Positions 7,104-16,248 are shown, counted from the first letter of the stretch. The stretch: DNA of 64,000 nucleotides from an uncultured Blautia sp. (GCA_934424575.1 CAKRXU010000001.1:1-64000), one strand, 5' to 3'. Numbers and translations are program-made. Notes: generated from the sequence alone by a model not told the origin.

Positions 7104-8090
7104 TTACAGAAGATGTTTACGAAGCTCGGCTCCATCCTGTGCACTTAAGTAAGCCGGTGCAACATCGAAAACTGTCTTGCAGCCTTTCTGTCCTTCCTGG
7201 CTCATACGATATGCTGCTCTTGCATAAGCAACGATTACGGAAGAAGTAAATTCCGGATTGGAATCCAGTTTCAGGCTGTATTCGATCACATGGCTGTTCT
7301 CATCATTCCATCCTGTTTTACCGGAACGGATAACAAATCCACCGTGCGGGATTCCGCTGTGATCACGTTTCAGTTCTTCTTCGCTGATGAAATGTACTGT
7401 AGTGTCATACTCATCGAAGTAGTTTGGCATAGTCTTGATTTCGTTCTCGATACGTGCAAGATCTGCGCCTTCCTCAGCTACTACGAAGCACTCTCTTGTA
7501 TGTTTCTGTCTTGTTGTAAGTTCCGGATTCTCACCGTTTCTTACAGATTCCAGAGCTGCTTCTACCGGAATGGTGTACTGTTTGCCATCTTTGACTCCGT
7601 CGATTCTGCGGATCGCATCAGAGTGTCCCTGGCTTACGCCCTTGCCCCAGAATGTATAATCTTTACCGTTGGTAAGGATTGCATTTGCATACAGTCTGTT
7701 CAGGGAGAACATTCCCGGGTCCCAGCCTACGGAGATGATTCCTACGTGTCCGCTCTCGGAAGCTGCTTTGTCTACATTTGCAAAATGCTCCGGAACTCTT
7801 GCATGAGTGTCAAAGCTGTCTACAACATTGAACCACTGTGCATATTTCGGTGTCTGCTCCGGAAGGTCTGTTGCACTTCCTCCGCAGAGGATCAGAACAT
7901 CGATCTTGTCTTTCATTTTTTCTGCTTCATCTACATGATAAACACTGGCTGTCTCTGTGAGGATTTTTACTGTTGAAGGATCACGGCGTGTAAAAACTGC
8001 CACAAGCTCAAGATCCGGATTGTGTTTGATCGCACACTCTACACCTCTTCCAAGGTTGCCATAGCCTAAAATTCCAATACGAATACTCAT
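7104..8090 (-). CDS. ddh: meso-Diaminopimelate dehydrogenase
   Basis: Catalyses the one-step NADPH-dependent reductive amination of tetrahydrodipicolinate to meso-diaminopimelate (EC 1.4.1.16), feeding lysine and the peptidoglycan cross-link. The 328-residue length fits the family. The nucleotide fold starts with GILGYGNLGRGVE, and conserved Ddh stretches include VVDSFDTHARVP, SVGWDPGMFSLNR, WGKGVSQGHSDAIRRIDGV, HTRECFV, and IPHGGFVIRSG near the substrate site. The start has AGGAGG 8 bases upstream. It is monocistronic, with its own promoter and terminator, and the product fits the wall-building theme of the window. Confidence 0.96.
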   Translation of the reverse strand: MSIRIGILGYGNLGRGVECAIKHNPDLELVAVFTRRDPSTVKILTETASVYHVDEAEKMKDKIDVLILCGGSATDLPEQTPKYAQWFNVVDSFDTHARVPEHFANVDKAASESGHVGIISVGWDPGMFSLNRLYANAILTNGKDYTFWGKGVSQGHSDAIRRIDGVKDGKQYTIPVEAALESVRNGENPELTTRQKHTRECFVVAEEGADLARIENEIKTMPNYFDEYDTTVHFISEEELKRDHSGIPHGGFVIRSGKTGWNDENSHVIEYSLKLDSNPEFTSSVIVAYARAAYRMSQEGQKGCKTVFDVAPAYLSAQDGAELRKHLL

Positions 8091-8192
8091 TACGATTTCC
8101 TCCTGTACTTTTGCATTGTACTTCTGTAGTTCCTGTTTACTCTCTCAGGAACCTTATCTGCTGTTTTTACTTTATCACAGCAGTACGATACT

Positions 8193-8221
8193 ATGATAAT
8201 AGCACAGCTAAAAAATGTCAA
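8193..8221 (-). promoter_or_regulatory. Promoter of ddh
   Basis: TTGACA (8216-8221), 17-base spacer, TATCAT (8193-8198) on the minus strand. The leader of about 95 bases has one 7 bp hairpin (8129-8135 with 8146-8152), too small for a lysine riboswitch. Confidence 0.75.
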
Positions 8222-8298
8222 TCCGTTGATTTGTATTTTCTTGTATTCATTTGCCTGTGCTGAATATTTTTCTCATTTTAGTCATTTTTAAGACGGCA

Positions 8299-8937
8299 TC
8301 AGCAGCAGAACACACCGCCTCCTGGACAACACAGTCCGCAGAGCATATTTGCAATACAGAGTTTCATACAGTAATCACTTCCGTCTACCGGCATTCCTCC
8401 AAACGGATTCTGCTGTTCCTGATACCAGGTTCCGCCGCCTTCCATTCTCTGAAGGAGCATGCGGTACTGCATATTGTCTGGCTCCAGGTTTACAGCTGTC
8501 CGGATATTCTCCAGAGCATTGACATTATTTCCAAGTCCCATATTTGCCATTGCAGAAAGGTAATACCACTCTCCGTTTCTCTGCTTCAGAGATGACAGGA
8601 CATTCATCGCCTCCTGGAAATGGCGGCTCTGGATATAATTGGCTGCTGCCTGTCTTCGGATTGCTTCCTCATCCTGATAACCGCCCGACTGTCTTCCGGT
8701 AAATCCACCATAGTAGCTGCCGTCGGCATTTCCATACGAGGAACCATATTCCTTTTCTTTCATGATCTGCTCATAAGCCTGCTGGACTTCTTTGAATTTT
8801 TCTTCCGCCTGTTCTTTGTTTGGATTGTTAATATTGGCATCCGGATGATATTTCCTGCTCAGTCTCCGGTATGCTTTTTTGATTTCTTCATCAGATGCAT
8901 CCCTGGAAACACCAAGGACACTGTATGGATCAAACAT
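8299..8937 (-). CDS. J-domain protein with TPR-like region and cysteine-rich tail
   Basis: The start chosen is [11 protein letters not shown], because the J domain begins there; upstream codons belong to the preceding gene, which this start overlaps by 8 bases. Residues 1-70 form a J domain with the HPD motif (KYHPDANI), which stimulates Hsp70 (DnaK). There is no G/F-rich or zinc-finger region, so this is not DnaJ itself. A glycine/tyrosine linker leads to two TPR-like helices ([36 protein letters not shown]). The C-terminus [19 protein letters not shown] is cysteine rich and might bind metal or be acylated. It is the third gene of a probable operon with the DUF5685 and zinc-ribbon genes. Confidence 0.85.
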   Translation of the reverse strand: MFDPYSVLGVSRDASDEEIKKAYRRLSRKYHPDANINNPNKEQAEEKFKEVQQAYEQIMKEKEYGSSYGNADGSYYGGFTGRQSGGYQDEEAIRRQAAANYIQSRHFQEAMNVLSSLKQRNGEWYYLSAMANMGLGNNVNALENIRTAVNLEPDNMQYRMLLQRMEGGGTWYQEQQNPFGGMPVDGSDYCMKLCIANMLCGLCCPGGGVFCC

Positions 8938-9775
8938 GCTCTTTCTCCCGCTCTTTCTTCCTCTTACCGGACACTGCCTCAAACCTGCACCAAACTCCGG
9001 AATACAGAATATTTCGCAGTATGTCGGTATAATTAATAATAGGAAGTTTTTCAAATTCCCGGCAGACCTCTGCCATCATCATGATCAGCATCTGCCGCAC
9101 CTGTTCATCGAACCCTTCCATTATATAACTTCTGGAAAAAGGATTGTAATTTCCTTTTTTGATATCTTCCTCCACATCATCATAGGCATCCATGAGATAA
9201 ATAAATTTACCCAGAAAAAAGCCCATCCGACGCAGTGTTGGTTCCCACAGATCTTGTCGATATGCAAAAATCTCCTCCATGATCTTTCCGAAGCATCCTG
9301 AAATGCGGTCGATATTCTCTTCTCCCGCCTTCTCCATCTCAGAAAGTTCGTTCAAAAGCGAAATGATCGTATCGACTTTGTGACGCCACTGCGCTTCTGC
9401 ATGCTTCTCCTTGCCCCGAAGGAGATTCCCGTACAGAAGACTCAGAAGTTTCTTCTCATCCTTCCAGTCATCTTCACATTTATAGTATGCAAGAAAAACA
9501 TTCATATCCGCAGCATACTCTGTGATCGCGTTTTTGCGGACCGGCTGTTTCCGTACAGGGTGGATGATGCATCTCGTCGTTCCTTTTTTTGTCGGTGGTT
9601 CATAGAGCCCGCTCAGAAGAAGGATCACAAACGTCATATCATATGTCAGGGAAATCTGTCCTGTCACTCCATAGCGTTCCCGCAGTTCTCTGCAAAGGCC
9701 ACAGTAAAAAGAACGATACAGGTCAAAATCCTTGAATTTGATTTCTGGTTTATTCATTACCACATAACCAAACAT
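8930..9775 (-). CDS. DUF5685 family protein
   Basis: A 281-residue protein of a family common in Clostridia but of unknown role. The N-terminus has a short cysteine pair (FYCGLCREL) and the body is helical, with HP.RK.P ([12 protein letters not shown]) and acidic/histidine stretches ([16 protein letters not shown]) recalling the DDxxD-type helices of all-alpha prenyl-binding folds; that resemblance is only my reading. It starts at [10 protein letters not shown] and overlaps the J-domain gene, so the two are translationally coupled, which suggests that the J-domain protein serves this product. Confidence 0.8.
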   Translation of the reverse strand: MFGYVVMNKPEIKFKDFDLYRSFYCGLCRELRERYGVTGQISLTYDMTFVILLLSGLYEPPTKKGTTRCIIHPVRKQPVRKNAITEYAADMNVFLAYYKCEDDWKDEKKLLSLLYGNLLRGKEKHAEAQWRHKVDTIISLLNELSEMEKAGEENIDRISGCFGKIMEEIFAYRQDLWEPTLRRMGFFLGKFIYLMDAYDDVEEDIKKGNYNPFSRSYIMEGFDEQVRQMLIMMMAEVCREFEKLPIINYTDILRNILYSGVWCRFEAVSGKRKKEREKEHV

Positions 9776-9810
9776 AAAACCTCCGGCTGCGTTCTGACCC
9801 TAAAAGATCA

Positions 9811-10215
9811 TCAGCTTTTTTTGATAAATTTCGTGTGGCATTTCGGACAGTCGATCTCGATCTTGCCTTTTCCTCTCGGAATACGGATCTTCTGTTTGCA
9901 GTTTGGACAGGAATAAATATGATATTCCTTCCTCTGCTGCATGATATTTTTCTCACGATTGAATTTCTGTCTGATGCCAGCCGTGATGGACAGATATTTC
10001 TGATTTTCGGCATAACGCTTCTGTATGTCTCTGGAAAGCATTCTGTAATAAGTATAAAGAATCGCAAGAAGGCCAATGGTATCAAACGCTGCCCCGACCC
10101 GGTTTCGGATAAACATGGACAGGATGATCATTACAAATGCAACTCCCATCGTAAATCTTGCAAATGCATCTACTCCATAACGTCCTTCCATAAATTTGAT
10201 GAACTTTTCTCTCAT
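9811..10215 (-). CDS. Small membrane protein with C-terminal zinc ribbon
   Basis: A 134-residue protein. Two hydrophobic stretches near 20-36 and 43-58 suggest a membrane hairpin, then a basic region leads to a zinc ribbon at the C-terminus with CPNC and CPKC pairs (YSCPNCKQKIRIPRGKGKIEIDCPKC). No enzyme motif is seen. It is the first gene of the cluster with DUF5685 and the J-domain protein, 35 bases upstream of the former. Possible role: a membrane adaptor for that pair; this is inference from position only. Confidence 0.72.
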   Translation of the reverse strand: MREKFIKFMEGRYGVDAFARFTMGVAFVMIILSMFIRNRVGAAFDTIGLLAILYTYYRMLSRDIQKRYAENQKYLSITAGIRQKFNREKNIMQQRKEYHIYSCPNCKQKIRIPRGKGKIEIDCPKCHTKFIKKS

Positions 10216-10238
10216 GCAAGCCCTTCTTTCTTTTTGTC

Positions 10239-10265
10239 GTTACTGTTCACTTCATTCGCAATAAC
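10239..10265. repeat. Short dispersed repeat, copy 2
   Basis: GTTACTGTTCAC (10239-10250) followed by TTCATTCGCAATAAC, so the outer GTTA/TAAC arms can pair. It sits directly upstream of the zinc-ribbon gene. Confidence 0.5.
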
Positions 10266-10299
10266 CTTTTGTCACTTCATTATTATGTAGCATTCCTGA

Positions 10300-11502
10300 T
10301 CATTTATCACTGCATACCTGGAACACATAAAACTTCAGATAATAAGATTCATCCGAAGACCACAGGATCGGGTGATCCGGTGCCTGGGTCCTGTATTCTA
10401 CCTGACGAAGTCTCTTGTGTGCATTTCGTGCCGCCTGTCCGATCGTCTTGGTAAAAAGTTCATAATCCATGAAATGAGAACAGGAACAGGTTGCCAGGAA
10501 TCCTCCGTCCTTGACAAGTTTCATACCACGCAGGTTGATCTCTCTGTAGCCCTTGACTGCATTCTTGATCGAACTTCGTGACTTGGTAAATGCCGGTGGA
10601 TCAAGGATCACAACATCATATTTCTCGCCCTCTTCTTCCAGTCTCGGAAGCAGTTCAAAAACATCTTCACAGATAAATTTAACTCTGCCGTCCAGCCCGT
10701 TCAGTTTTGCATTCTCCTGCGCCTGATGAACAGCAAGCTCAGAAGCATCCACGCCGGTAACTTCTCTTGCCCCTGCAATCCCTGCATTCAATGCAAAGGA
10801 ACCTGTATGTGTAAAGCAGTCAAGAACTCTCGCATCCTTACAGAGTTTCTGGATCGCAAGACGATTGTATTTCTGATCCAGGAAAAATCCTGTCTTCTGT
10901 CCATCTTTGACATCGACCTGATATTTGACACCATTTTCGACAATCTCAACAAGTGTCGGAAACTCCGGTCCGATAAAGCCCTTGTGAAGTTCCATTCCTT
11001 CCTGCTTGCGGACCTTGGCATCACTTCTCTCATAGACTCCACGGATATGGATCCCGTCCTCTGCAAGAACCCGCTTGATAAGTTCAAGGATCATTTCTTT
11101 CCAACGGTCGATTCCAAGTGCCAGAGACTGTACGACCAGAACATCCTCAAATTTATCGACGGTCAGACCCGGCAGGAAATCCGCCTCTCCAAAGATAAGG
11201 CGACAGCTTGAAGTATCTGTTACTTTTTTTCTGTATTCCCATGCATCTCTTACTCGTTTTTCGAGAAAATCCTCGTCGATACGCTGGTTTTCATCTCTTG
11301 TTAGAAGGCGCACTGTGATCTTGGAATTGGTGTTGATAAATCCTCTTCCAAGCGGATATCCATCAAAATCATGTATGATCACAATATCTCCATTTACAAA
11401 ACTTCCCATAATTGTGGAAATCTCGTTGTCAAATACCCACATTCCACCAGATTTGAGAAGTCGTCCTTCTCCTTTTTTCAGTGTAACCACTGCAAGACTC
11501 AT
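10300..11502 (-). CDS. Class I SAM-dependent rRNA methyltransferase, RlmI-like
   Basis: A 400-residue enzyme of the YccW/RlmI family, expected to make 5-methylcytosine in 23S rRNA. Residues 1-75 resemble a PUA RNA-binding domain (MSLAVVTLKKGEGRLLKSGGMWVF...GYPLGRGF). A central domain is followed by the methyltransferase fold from about 215: VLDCFTHTGSFALNAG is the SAM loop, VTGVDAS the acidic strand, VILDPPAFTKS the catalytic motif, and TCSCSHFM carries the expected cysteine. It stands alone on the minus strand. The exact target base is inferred from the family. Confidence 0.9.
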   Translation of the reverse strand: MSLAVVTLKKGEGRLLKSGGMWVFDNEISTIMGSFVNGDIVIIHDFDGYPLGRGFINTNSKITVRLLTRDENQRIDEDFLEKRVRDAWEYRKKVTDTSSCRLIFGEADFLPGLTVDKFEDVLVVQSLALGIDRWKEMILELIKRVLAEDGIHIRGVYERSDAKVRKQEGMELHKGFIGPEFPTLVEIVENGVKYQVDVKDGQKTGFFLDQKYNRLAIQKLCKDARVLDCFTHTGSFALNAGIAGAREVTGVDASELAVHQAQENAKLNGLDGRVKFICEDVFELLPRLEEEGEKYDVVILDPPAFTKSRSSIKNAVKGYREINLRGMKLVKDGGFLATCSCSHFMDYELFTKTIGQAARNAHKRLRQVEYRTQAPDHPILWSSDESYYLKFYVFQVCSDK

Positions 11503-11641
11503 ATTATTTCCCCTTTCGGCTATAGTTTCCCCATCAATTCAGTTAACAAGATTTCCCTCTATTCTATCACAGATGCTTTGGGATTTCCAGTTTTTCACAG
11601 GGCTCACAAAAAAATCACATTTTCTGCTGATCAGTGGACAC

Positions 11642-11681
11642 AAAAAACCGCAGTCCTCTGTTGATTCAGAAAACTGCGGTT
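11642..11681 (-). terminator. Intrinsic terminator after the DUF1002 gene
   Basis: AACCGCAGT (11646-11654) pairs with ACTGCGGTT (11673-11681), with a T run on the minus strand (11642-11647). It is 20 bases past the stop. Confidence 0.78.
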
Positions 11682-11700
11682 CCGTGCTTCTAATTAATCC

Positions 11701-13395
11701 TTATTCTTCATAGGATTCCTCTGTTGATTCCTGATAAGTAGAGTCCTCTGTATTTTCTCCATAGAGCTGTTCAAAGAACTTCATGGTGTCATTATACAGG
11801 CTCTGTCTGTCCTCTGCGGACTGTGCTGCAAGAATATCATCTGCTGCCGGCTCGGTCTCAATACTGAAGATCTTCTTCATATCACTGTTGATCATATTGA
11901 GCTGATCTGACATATAGATATCTGTCTCGCTCGGTGTATAGGATACACCACCGTCCTTGAGGACATTCAGGTATGCTTCCAGTACTTTCTTTGTCAGTTT
12001 TGAAGCAGTATCTGTATCCAATGTAACGGTCGGCTGCTGTGCATTTGCCATAACAGCCTGAAGTGCTGCAAGATCTCCCTGATATTCTCCCTGGCAGAAC
12101 TGCTGTGCCTGATCAAACAGTGCCTTGGAAGCATCATCAAGAGAATCTGTATTTAATGTATCTTCCTCAGAGCTGTCTGTGCTTTCATCTGTTCCCTGCT
12201 CGCTGGAATCCGGTGTCTCTTCATAATATCCATCTGTATCATCACCAGTTGCCTCCGGGATATCCATGCCATCATCAGAACTGCTGTCAGAGTTCTCTGT
12301 ATCTTCCTCTGTAGAATCAGTCTCAGACGGAGTCTCTACGATTTCTTCGGTGTTGTCCTGTGTACCATCCTCAGTTGCTTCCGGAATTCCCATACTGTCA
12401 TCCCCGGAACTGCTGTCAGACTCTGTAGTATCATTCATGCCGCTTTCCTCTGCAACGCTGGCATCCTCTGTGTAAGATTCCTTGACATCTCCGCCAAGGG
12501 CATCACTGTCTACATCCTGTGTGATATCTTCTCCGTCGCTGGAATCCTCATCTGCAAGATTTTCCTCATCATCTGAAGAATTATCAGAAGTATCATCTGA
12601 AGAATTATCGCCATTTGTAGTCTTGTCAAGATTCTTCTGAATACTCTCAAGCGTTTGTTTCATCTCCTGAATATCATAATTCTGCTGTACAATCTCCTGA
12701 AGAAGTGCTGTAATTGTATTCAGTTCATCAGAGCTCAGTGTGACATTATTCTGAACTGCAATGTTATTAACAATATTATAGATCTCATCTGCATTCTGAA
12801 CATTGTCGCCGATGATCTGGAGTTTTGCCTGGTTGATGATGTTGGTAGCATTGTCGCCGCCGACCTGCTGTGCAACATCTCCTGTAACTACAACTTCCTT
12901 GGTTGCCAGGTCTTTCTTAGTGGAATCAAGCTGCTGTCCGCTGGCGGTTTCATAAGCCATCATGACACCAGTCAGTGCACCTGTTCCGGAAACTTCATAC
13001 GGGCAGGCTGCAACTGCTTCGCAGTTTGTGATCCCGGCTGTGGAAAGTGCATTGGCAAGCATGTTACAGGTTACATAGTTGAGGTTTGCAGTACGCACCT
13101 TGATGCCGCCGGACTGTGTAGGCTTTACATAGGCACAGCTTAAAGTTCTTGTACCGATCTGTTCACTTGAGATATATTTGCCCAGATAATTCCGCTCATC
13201 CTGATTGTTGACTGTAATGACCTGTACCTGACTCGCATCTGCCTTAAAATATTTCATCATAGTATTCTTCTGTGCGTCTGTCAGATCCGCTCCCAGTGTC
13301 ACTACCTTGGACGCATCCGCCATAACCGGAAGTGGATTTCCCAGTGCAAGGCACATACTGCACAGTGCAGCTACGATCAAACTTCTTTTTTTCAT
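11701..13395 (-). CDS. Secreted DUF1002 protein with acidic Ser/Asp-rich central region
   Basis: The start chosen is MKKRSLIVAA, which has GGAGG 9 bases upstream; a frame extension of 17 codons has none. A signal peptide (ending near PVMADASK) is followed by a DUF1002 domain at about 25-250, a family found in secreted Firmicutes proteins of unknown role. Residues about 280-440 are low complexity, rich in Asp, Glu, Ser and Thr, with the repeated phrases SDDGMDIPEAT and GDDSMGIPEAT. The C-terminal 130 residues are helical. The acidic stretch resembles the linker of the CwlO-like hydrolase nearby, suggesting surface exposure. Substrate and partners are unknown. Confidence 0.82.
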   Translation of the reverse strand: MKKRSLIVAALCSMCLALGNPLPVMADASKVVTLGADLTDAQKNTMMKYFKADASQVQVITVNNQDERNYLGKYISSEQIGTRTLSCAYVKPTQSGGIKVRTANLNYVTCNMLANALSTAGITNCEAVAACPYEVSGTGALTGVMMAYETASGQQLDSTKKDLATKEVVVTGDVAQQVGGDNATNIINQAKLQIIGDNVQNADEIYNIVNNIAVQNNVTLSSDELNTITALLQEIVQQNYDIQEMKQTLESIQKNLDKTTNGDNSSDDTSDNSSDDEENLADEDSSDGEDITQDVDSDALGGDVKESYTEDASVAEESGMNDTTESDSSSGDDSMGIPEATEDGTQDNTEEIVETPSETDSTEEDTENSDSSSDDGMDIPEATGDDTDGYYEETPDSSEQGTDESTDSSEEDTLNTDSLDDASKALFDQAQQFCQGEYQGDLAALQAVMANAQQPTVTLDTDTASKLTKKVLEAYLNVLKDGGVSYTPSETDIYMSDQLNMINSDMKKIFSIETEPAADDILAAQSAEDRQSLYNDTMKFFEQLYGENTEDSTYQESTEESYEE

Positions 13396-13522
13396 AAACT
13401 CATCCTCCATTATAATATGCTCTGACAGCCTGTTATCTGTCCTCATGTCTGTTATTCAAGTGTCTTTATTATAGCATAGCACTCCGTAAAATTGTATTTT
13501 TTATTTTACTTATTATCAGAAA

Positions 13523-14560
13523 TCATTGAAATTTTTCCAGAAAAACATCAATGGTTCCTCCACAGACCATTCCTTCATCCTCCGCCTGTGACACTGTCAT
13601 GTCTGCGCAGACGATGCGGGACCTTTCGTTTTCTTCGTGGAGAAGTCTCAGGCACTGATGCTGGACCTCACTTTCCATGCAGCCGCCGCCGATCGTACCG
13701 ATGATTCTTCCGTCGCCGAGCACCAGCATCTTGGTGCCGATGGAACGCGGTGCGGAACCTCTGCGGGCTATGATCGTTGCAAGGATCTTTGGCTGATCTG
13801 GTTCCTTCTCTCCTGTGAGATATTCCATAAGAAGCGGATCGTATCCGGCTGTTTTCTTTGTCTGGTTCTTGGTCTGGATCAGTTCTGCCACGATGGAAAC
13901 AGCGATCTCCTCCGGTGTTTCCGCATGGATGGAAAGTCCGACCGGTGTGTGGATACCGTCAAGTGCTGCTCTGTCAACCCCTTCCTCTTCCATCTGATTC
14001 TTGAGAAGTGCTGACCTTCCGCGGCTTGCCATCATTCCTACGTAAGCGTACGGCTTATGCAGGATCTGTTCCAGGCACGCTCGGTCGTAGCGGTGTCCTC
14101 TGGTCACTACCAGGAAATAGGTGTCTGGTGTTCCTGCGATTCCCTCCAGACTTTTTTCGAAGGCATCGCAGAGCACCAGATCTGCTCCGATCTCTCGTGC
14201 ACGATCTGCAAAATAAGGACGATCCTCAAGTACCGTTACGTGAAAACCGACTCTTCCGGCAAGTTCGATCACCTGCTGTGATACATGCCCGCCGCCGCAG
14301 ATCACAAGATGTGCCTGGCGTTTGAGATGCTCTATAAAAAATCTTTTCCCTGAAATTTCATAAATTCCGCTCTGCGGTGTCTCTGTGATCTGCGTTTTCA
14401 GTTCTTCGCTCACCTCACCGGTGCCTGTATACCCCAGAAGTTCCCCCTCGGCAAAAAAATACCGTTTTCCCGCTTCCGGTCCCTCCAGCACAGTCGCCAG
14501 CAGGTTGGATTTCTGCTGCAGATTTTCATTCATAACATGATACAGTCCAAAAAGATCCAT
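13523..14560 (-). CDS. XdhC/CoxI family protein with reversed domain order
   Basis: XdhC proteins protect and insert the sulfurated molybdenum cofactor into xanthine dehydrogenase-type enzymes. This 345-residue protein has the Rossmann-like XdhC_C domain first (HLVICGGGHVSQQ at about 84-95, then VVTRGHRYD and YVGMMASRGR) and the XdhC_CoxI-like part last (ATIIARRGSAPRSIGTKM and GTIGGGCMESEV, from about 254). The usual order is the opposite. No molybdenum hydroxylase or cofactor gene is nearby, so the partner must lie elsewhere. AGGAGG precedes the start. A transposable element ends only about 40 bases upstream and may have changed its promoter. Confidence 0.85.
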   Translation of the reverse strand: MDLFGLYHVMNENLQQKSNLLATVLEGPEAGKRYFFAEGELLGYTGTGEVSEELKTQITETPQSGIYEISGKRFFIEHLKRQAHLVICGGGHVSQQVIELAGRVGFHVTVLEDRPYFADRAREIGADLVLCDAFEKSLEGIAGTPDTYFLVVTRGHRYDRACLEQILHKPYAYVGMMASRGRSALLKNQMEEEGVDRAALDGIHTPVGLSIHAETPEEIAVSIVAELIQTKNQTKKTAGYDPLLMEYLTGEKEPDQPKILATIIARRGSAPRSIGTKMLVLGDGRIIGTIGGGCMESEVQHQCLRLLHEENERSRIVCADMTVSQAEDEGMVCGGTIDVFLEKFQ

Positions 14561-14599
14561 TCTTTTCCTCCTTTGAATCTCTTCCGTGAATTAAAAACT

Positions 14600-14761
14600 C
14601 TATCCTCACATGACTGAAGTCACGTGCTTCCAGACGCTTTAGGCGTCAGACTAAATATCGGCGGATACGCCTGTAACTTAGGTGCGCAGTTATGCGCATT
14701 TTCCATGCCGGATACGACAGGTTCCCACATAACAGGTAGTCCACTGTATATCTGCCTGCGT
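14600..14761 (-). ncRNA. Candidate reRNA (omegaRNA) at the element's right end
   Basis: TnpB nucleases use an RNA made from the 3' end of their gene and the element's right end. This 160-base stretch has nested hairpins: TGCGCA-gtta-TGCGCA (14683-14698), GACGC-tttag-GCGTC (near 14634-14648) and the terminal stem at 14607-14626. By analogy the guide part would be the flanking sequence just below 14600, towards xdhC. Structure is seen in the sequence; function is inferred from the family. Confidence 0.5.
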
Positions 14762-16087
14762 TTATGCTGCTCTTAAGTTCATTTCTGAACTGAGTTTTCT
14801 CAGATCCGCATAAACACATGAGGTTCTACGCTTTACTGCAGGGACTTTTGCCTCCAGCAAAGACCTTTCCGTTACCGGAAGGGGTTTTAAAAGCTCTCTG
14901 ATAAAATATCTTGCTCCTATATTGTACGATGCTGATAAGTCGCAATTATATCGTTTTCCTGTCTGGAATACACACAGGCTGTGGTTTCCCGGATCACGGG
15001 TAACTGTTCCTGTTCCATCATATGCAAACCTGCTGGTGTTCCACGCACAGATCCTCGATATCCGCATCCCATTTCTATGTGCCTGATGTTCACAGCGTTT
15101 CTGGATATCCCGTTTTCTCCACAGATGCAGTTTCTGTTTCTTTCTCCCGGATATCTTTCCTTTTGTCTCCAGATATTCGAAAACAATTATATCTGCATGG
15201 TTCTCTTTTGCATATTTTGTGACTGCTCCTGCAATTTTTCTGCCCAGTTCTGTATTCAGGCGTTTTACATAAGCCCATCTGCTCTTTGCCTGTGCAGACC
15301 CATGTTCTCTCTGGAATCTCTTTATCCGTCCCAGCACACGGTACATCCGGTCTTTTTCACTGGGAAAATCGATAAACTTTCTTCCCAGGACAGTTCCATC
15401 CGACCGCATAATAGTACAGACTGCATCGGTATTGATTCCCAGATCTACACTGCAGATGAGTTGTTCTTTGACTGGTGTTTTCGTGAGTATCACATCTTCT
15501 GTATAAGAAAAACGCAGAAAATATTTCTTGTGTCTTCTCTCCAATGTCGGGGCAGATGCTTTCTTCCCGGACCAGTTCTTTCTCAGATACTCCATGTCAG
15601 TATGGCTTAACCGTACATGGAACCACTTCCAGTCATGCCCATCATATAGTTTCAGATAAGCAGCATCCTTCCCTCCTTCATCCTCCCGGTACATCACATC
15701 ACGGTAAAAGACCGGCATGGCATGATTCCCACATATAAGTCGTGGCTTTCCTTCTATCCAGCCTGTTTTTTTCCATAATCCCATTCGAGTTTTGTAAGAA
15801 GATACGCCTCCCAGCGCATGCTGGATGGCTGCCCTTCTCAAATAAGAGGGCATCTTTGGAAATCGAATATCAAAATCAAAACGAGCCTGATTCTTTTTCG
15901 TTGTATGTATCAGGTGTTCTGCTTCATTGAAACGTTTCTTTGTTCCCGGGATCCTTTCCAGCTCTTCCCATACCTGTGCATAGATCTCTGTCAGATAGCC
16001 GACTGCAGACCTGTAAACATCCAGTGTCTGACGAATCGGGATATTCTGTTTTCGTAATTCTACGCCATAGCTGGATGTTATCTTCAC
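14762..16087 (-). CDS. tnpB: TnpB-family RNA-guided nuclease (IS605 OrfB)
   Basis: A 441-residue protein with the RuvC-like triad intact: Asp215 (SVDLGIN), Glu304 (IVFEYLETKG) and Asp383 (NCDLSASYNI). The zinc ribbon that normally lies between the last two is eroded: only single cysteines remain (Cys347, Cys372, Cys382) and there is no CxxC pair, a variant I associate with clostridial elements. The N-terminal half is basic and helical, as expected for RNA and DNA binding. The start is GTG with AGGA upstream. In related systems TnpB cuts the empty donor site to keep the element; here no TnpA accompanies it. Confidence 0.85.
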   Translation of the reverse strand: MKITSSYGVELRKQNIPIRQTLDVYRSAVGYLTEIYAQVWEELERIPGTKKRFNEAEHLIHTTKKNQARFDFDIRFPKMPSYLRRAAIQHALGGVSSYKTRMGLWKKTGWIEGKPRLICGNHAMPVFYRDVMYREDEGGKDAAYLKLYDGHDWKWFHVRLSHTDMEYLRKNWSGKKASAPTLERRHKKYFLRFSYTEDVILTKTPVKEQLICSVDLGINTDAVCTIMRSDGTVLGRKFIDFPSEKDRMYRVLGRIKRFQREHGSAQAKSRWAYVKRLNTELGRKIAGAVTKYAKENHADIIVFEYLETKGKISGRKKQKLHLWRKRDIQKRCEHQAHRNGMRISRICAWNTSRFAYDGTGTVTRDPGNHSLCVFQTGKRYNCDLSASYNIGARYFIRELLKPLPVTERSLLEAKVPAVKRRTSCVYADLRKLSSEMNLRAA

Positions 16088-16195
16088 AGTTGCTTCCTGC
16101 CTTTCTGACTTGTACTGGCATAAATAAGTCCTATTTGTTCTTTTCTATTATAACTCTTTTTGGGTCCAATAAAACTCCCTTTTATGTTTTTTTGT

Positions 16196-16248
16196 AAAAA
16201 ATTTGCGCGCCTAACTCATCACTGGAAGTAACGAGAATGCGGCGCGCA
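16196..16248 (-). terminator. Intrinsic terminator after the XRE-HAD gene
   Basis: TGCGCGCC (16204-16211) and GGCGCGCA (16241-16248) form an 8 bp GC stem, followed on the minus strand by AATTTTTT. The transposable element begins immediately beyond it. Confidence 0.7.

Larger units (their letters stand above)
14600..16200 (-). mobile_element. IS200/IS605-type element carrying tnpB only
   Basis: The element holds one gene, a TnpB-family nuclease, and no TnpA transposase. The right end shows the hairpin typical of these elements, CACATGAC-TGAA-GTCACGTG (14607-14626), preceded on the minus strand by GAAG. Both ends are approximate: the left end probably lies in the AT-rich stretch between 16090 and 16200, next to the terminator of the flanking gene. 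Such elements are mobilised in trans by a TnpA encoded elsewhere. Confidence 0.7.

Noticed and set aside
8091..8190. Lysine riboswitch before ddh
   Set aside because: The leader is only about 95 bases with a single 7 bp hairpin; a lysine riboswitch needs about 170 bases and five helices.
14981..15610. Long plus-strand open frame within the transposable element
   Set aside because: Antisense to tnpB, whose RuvC motifs prove the coding strand. It is not a TnpA: no HUH motif.
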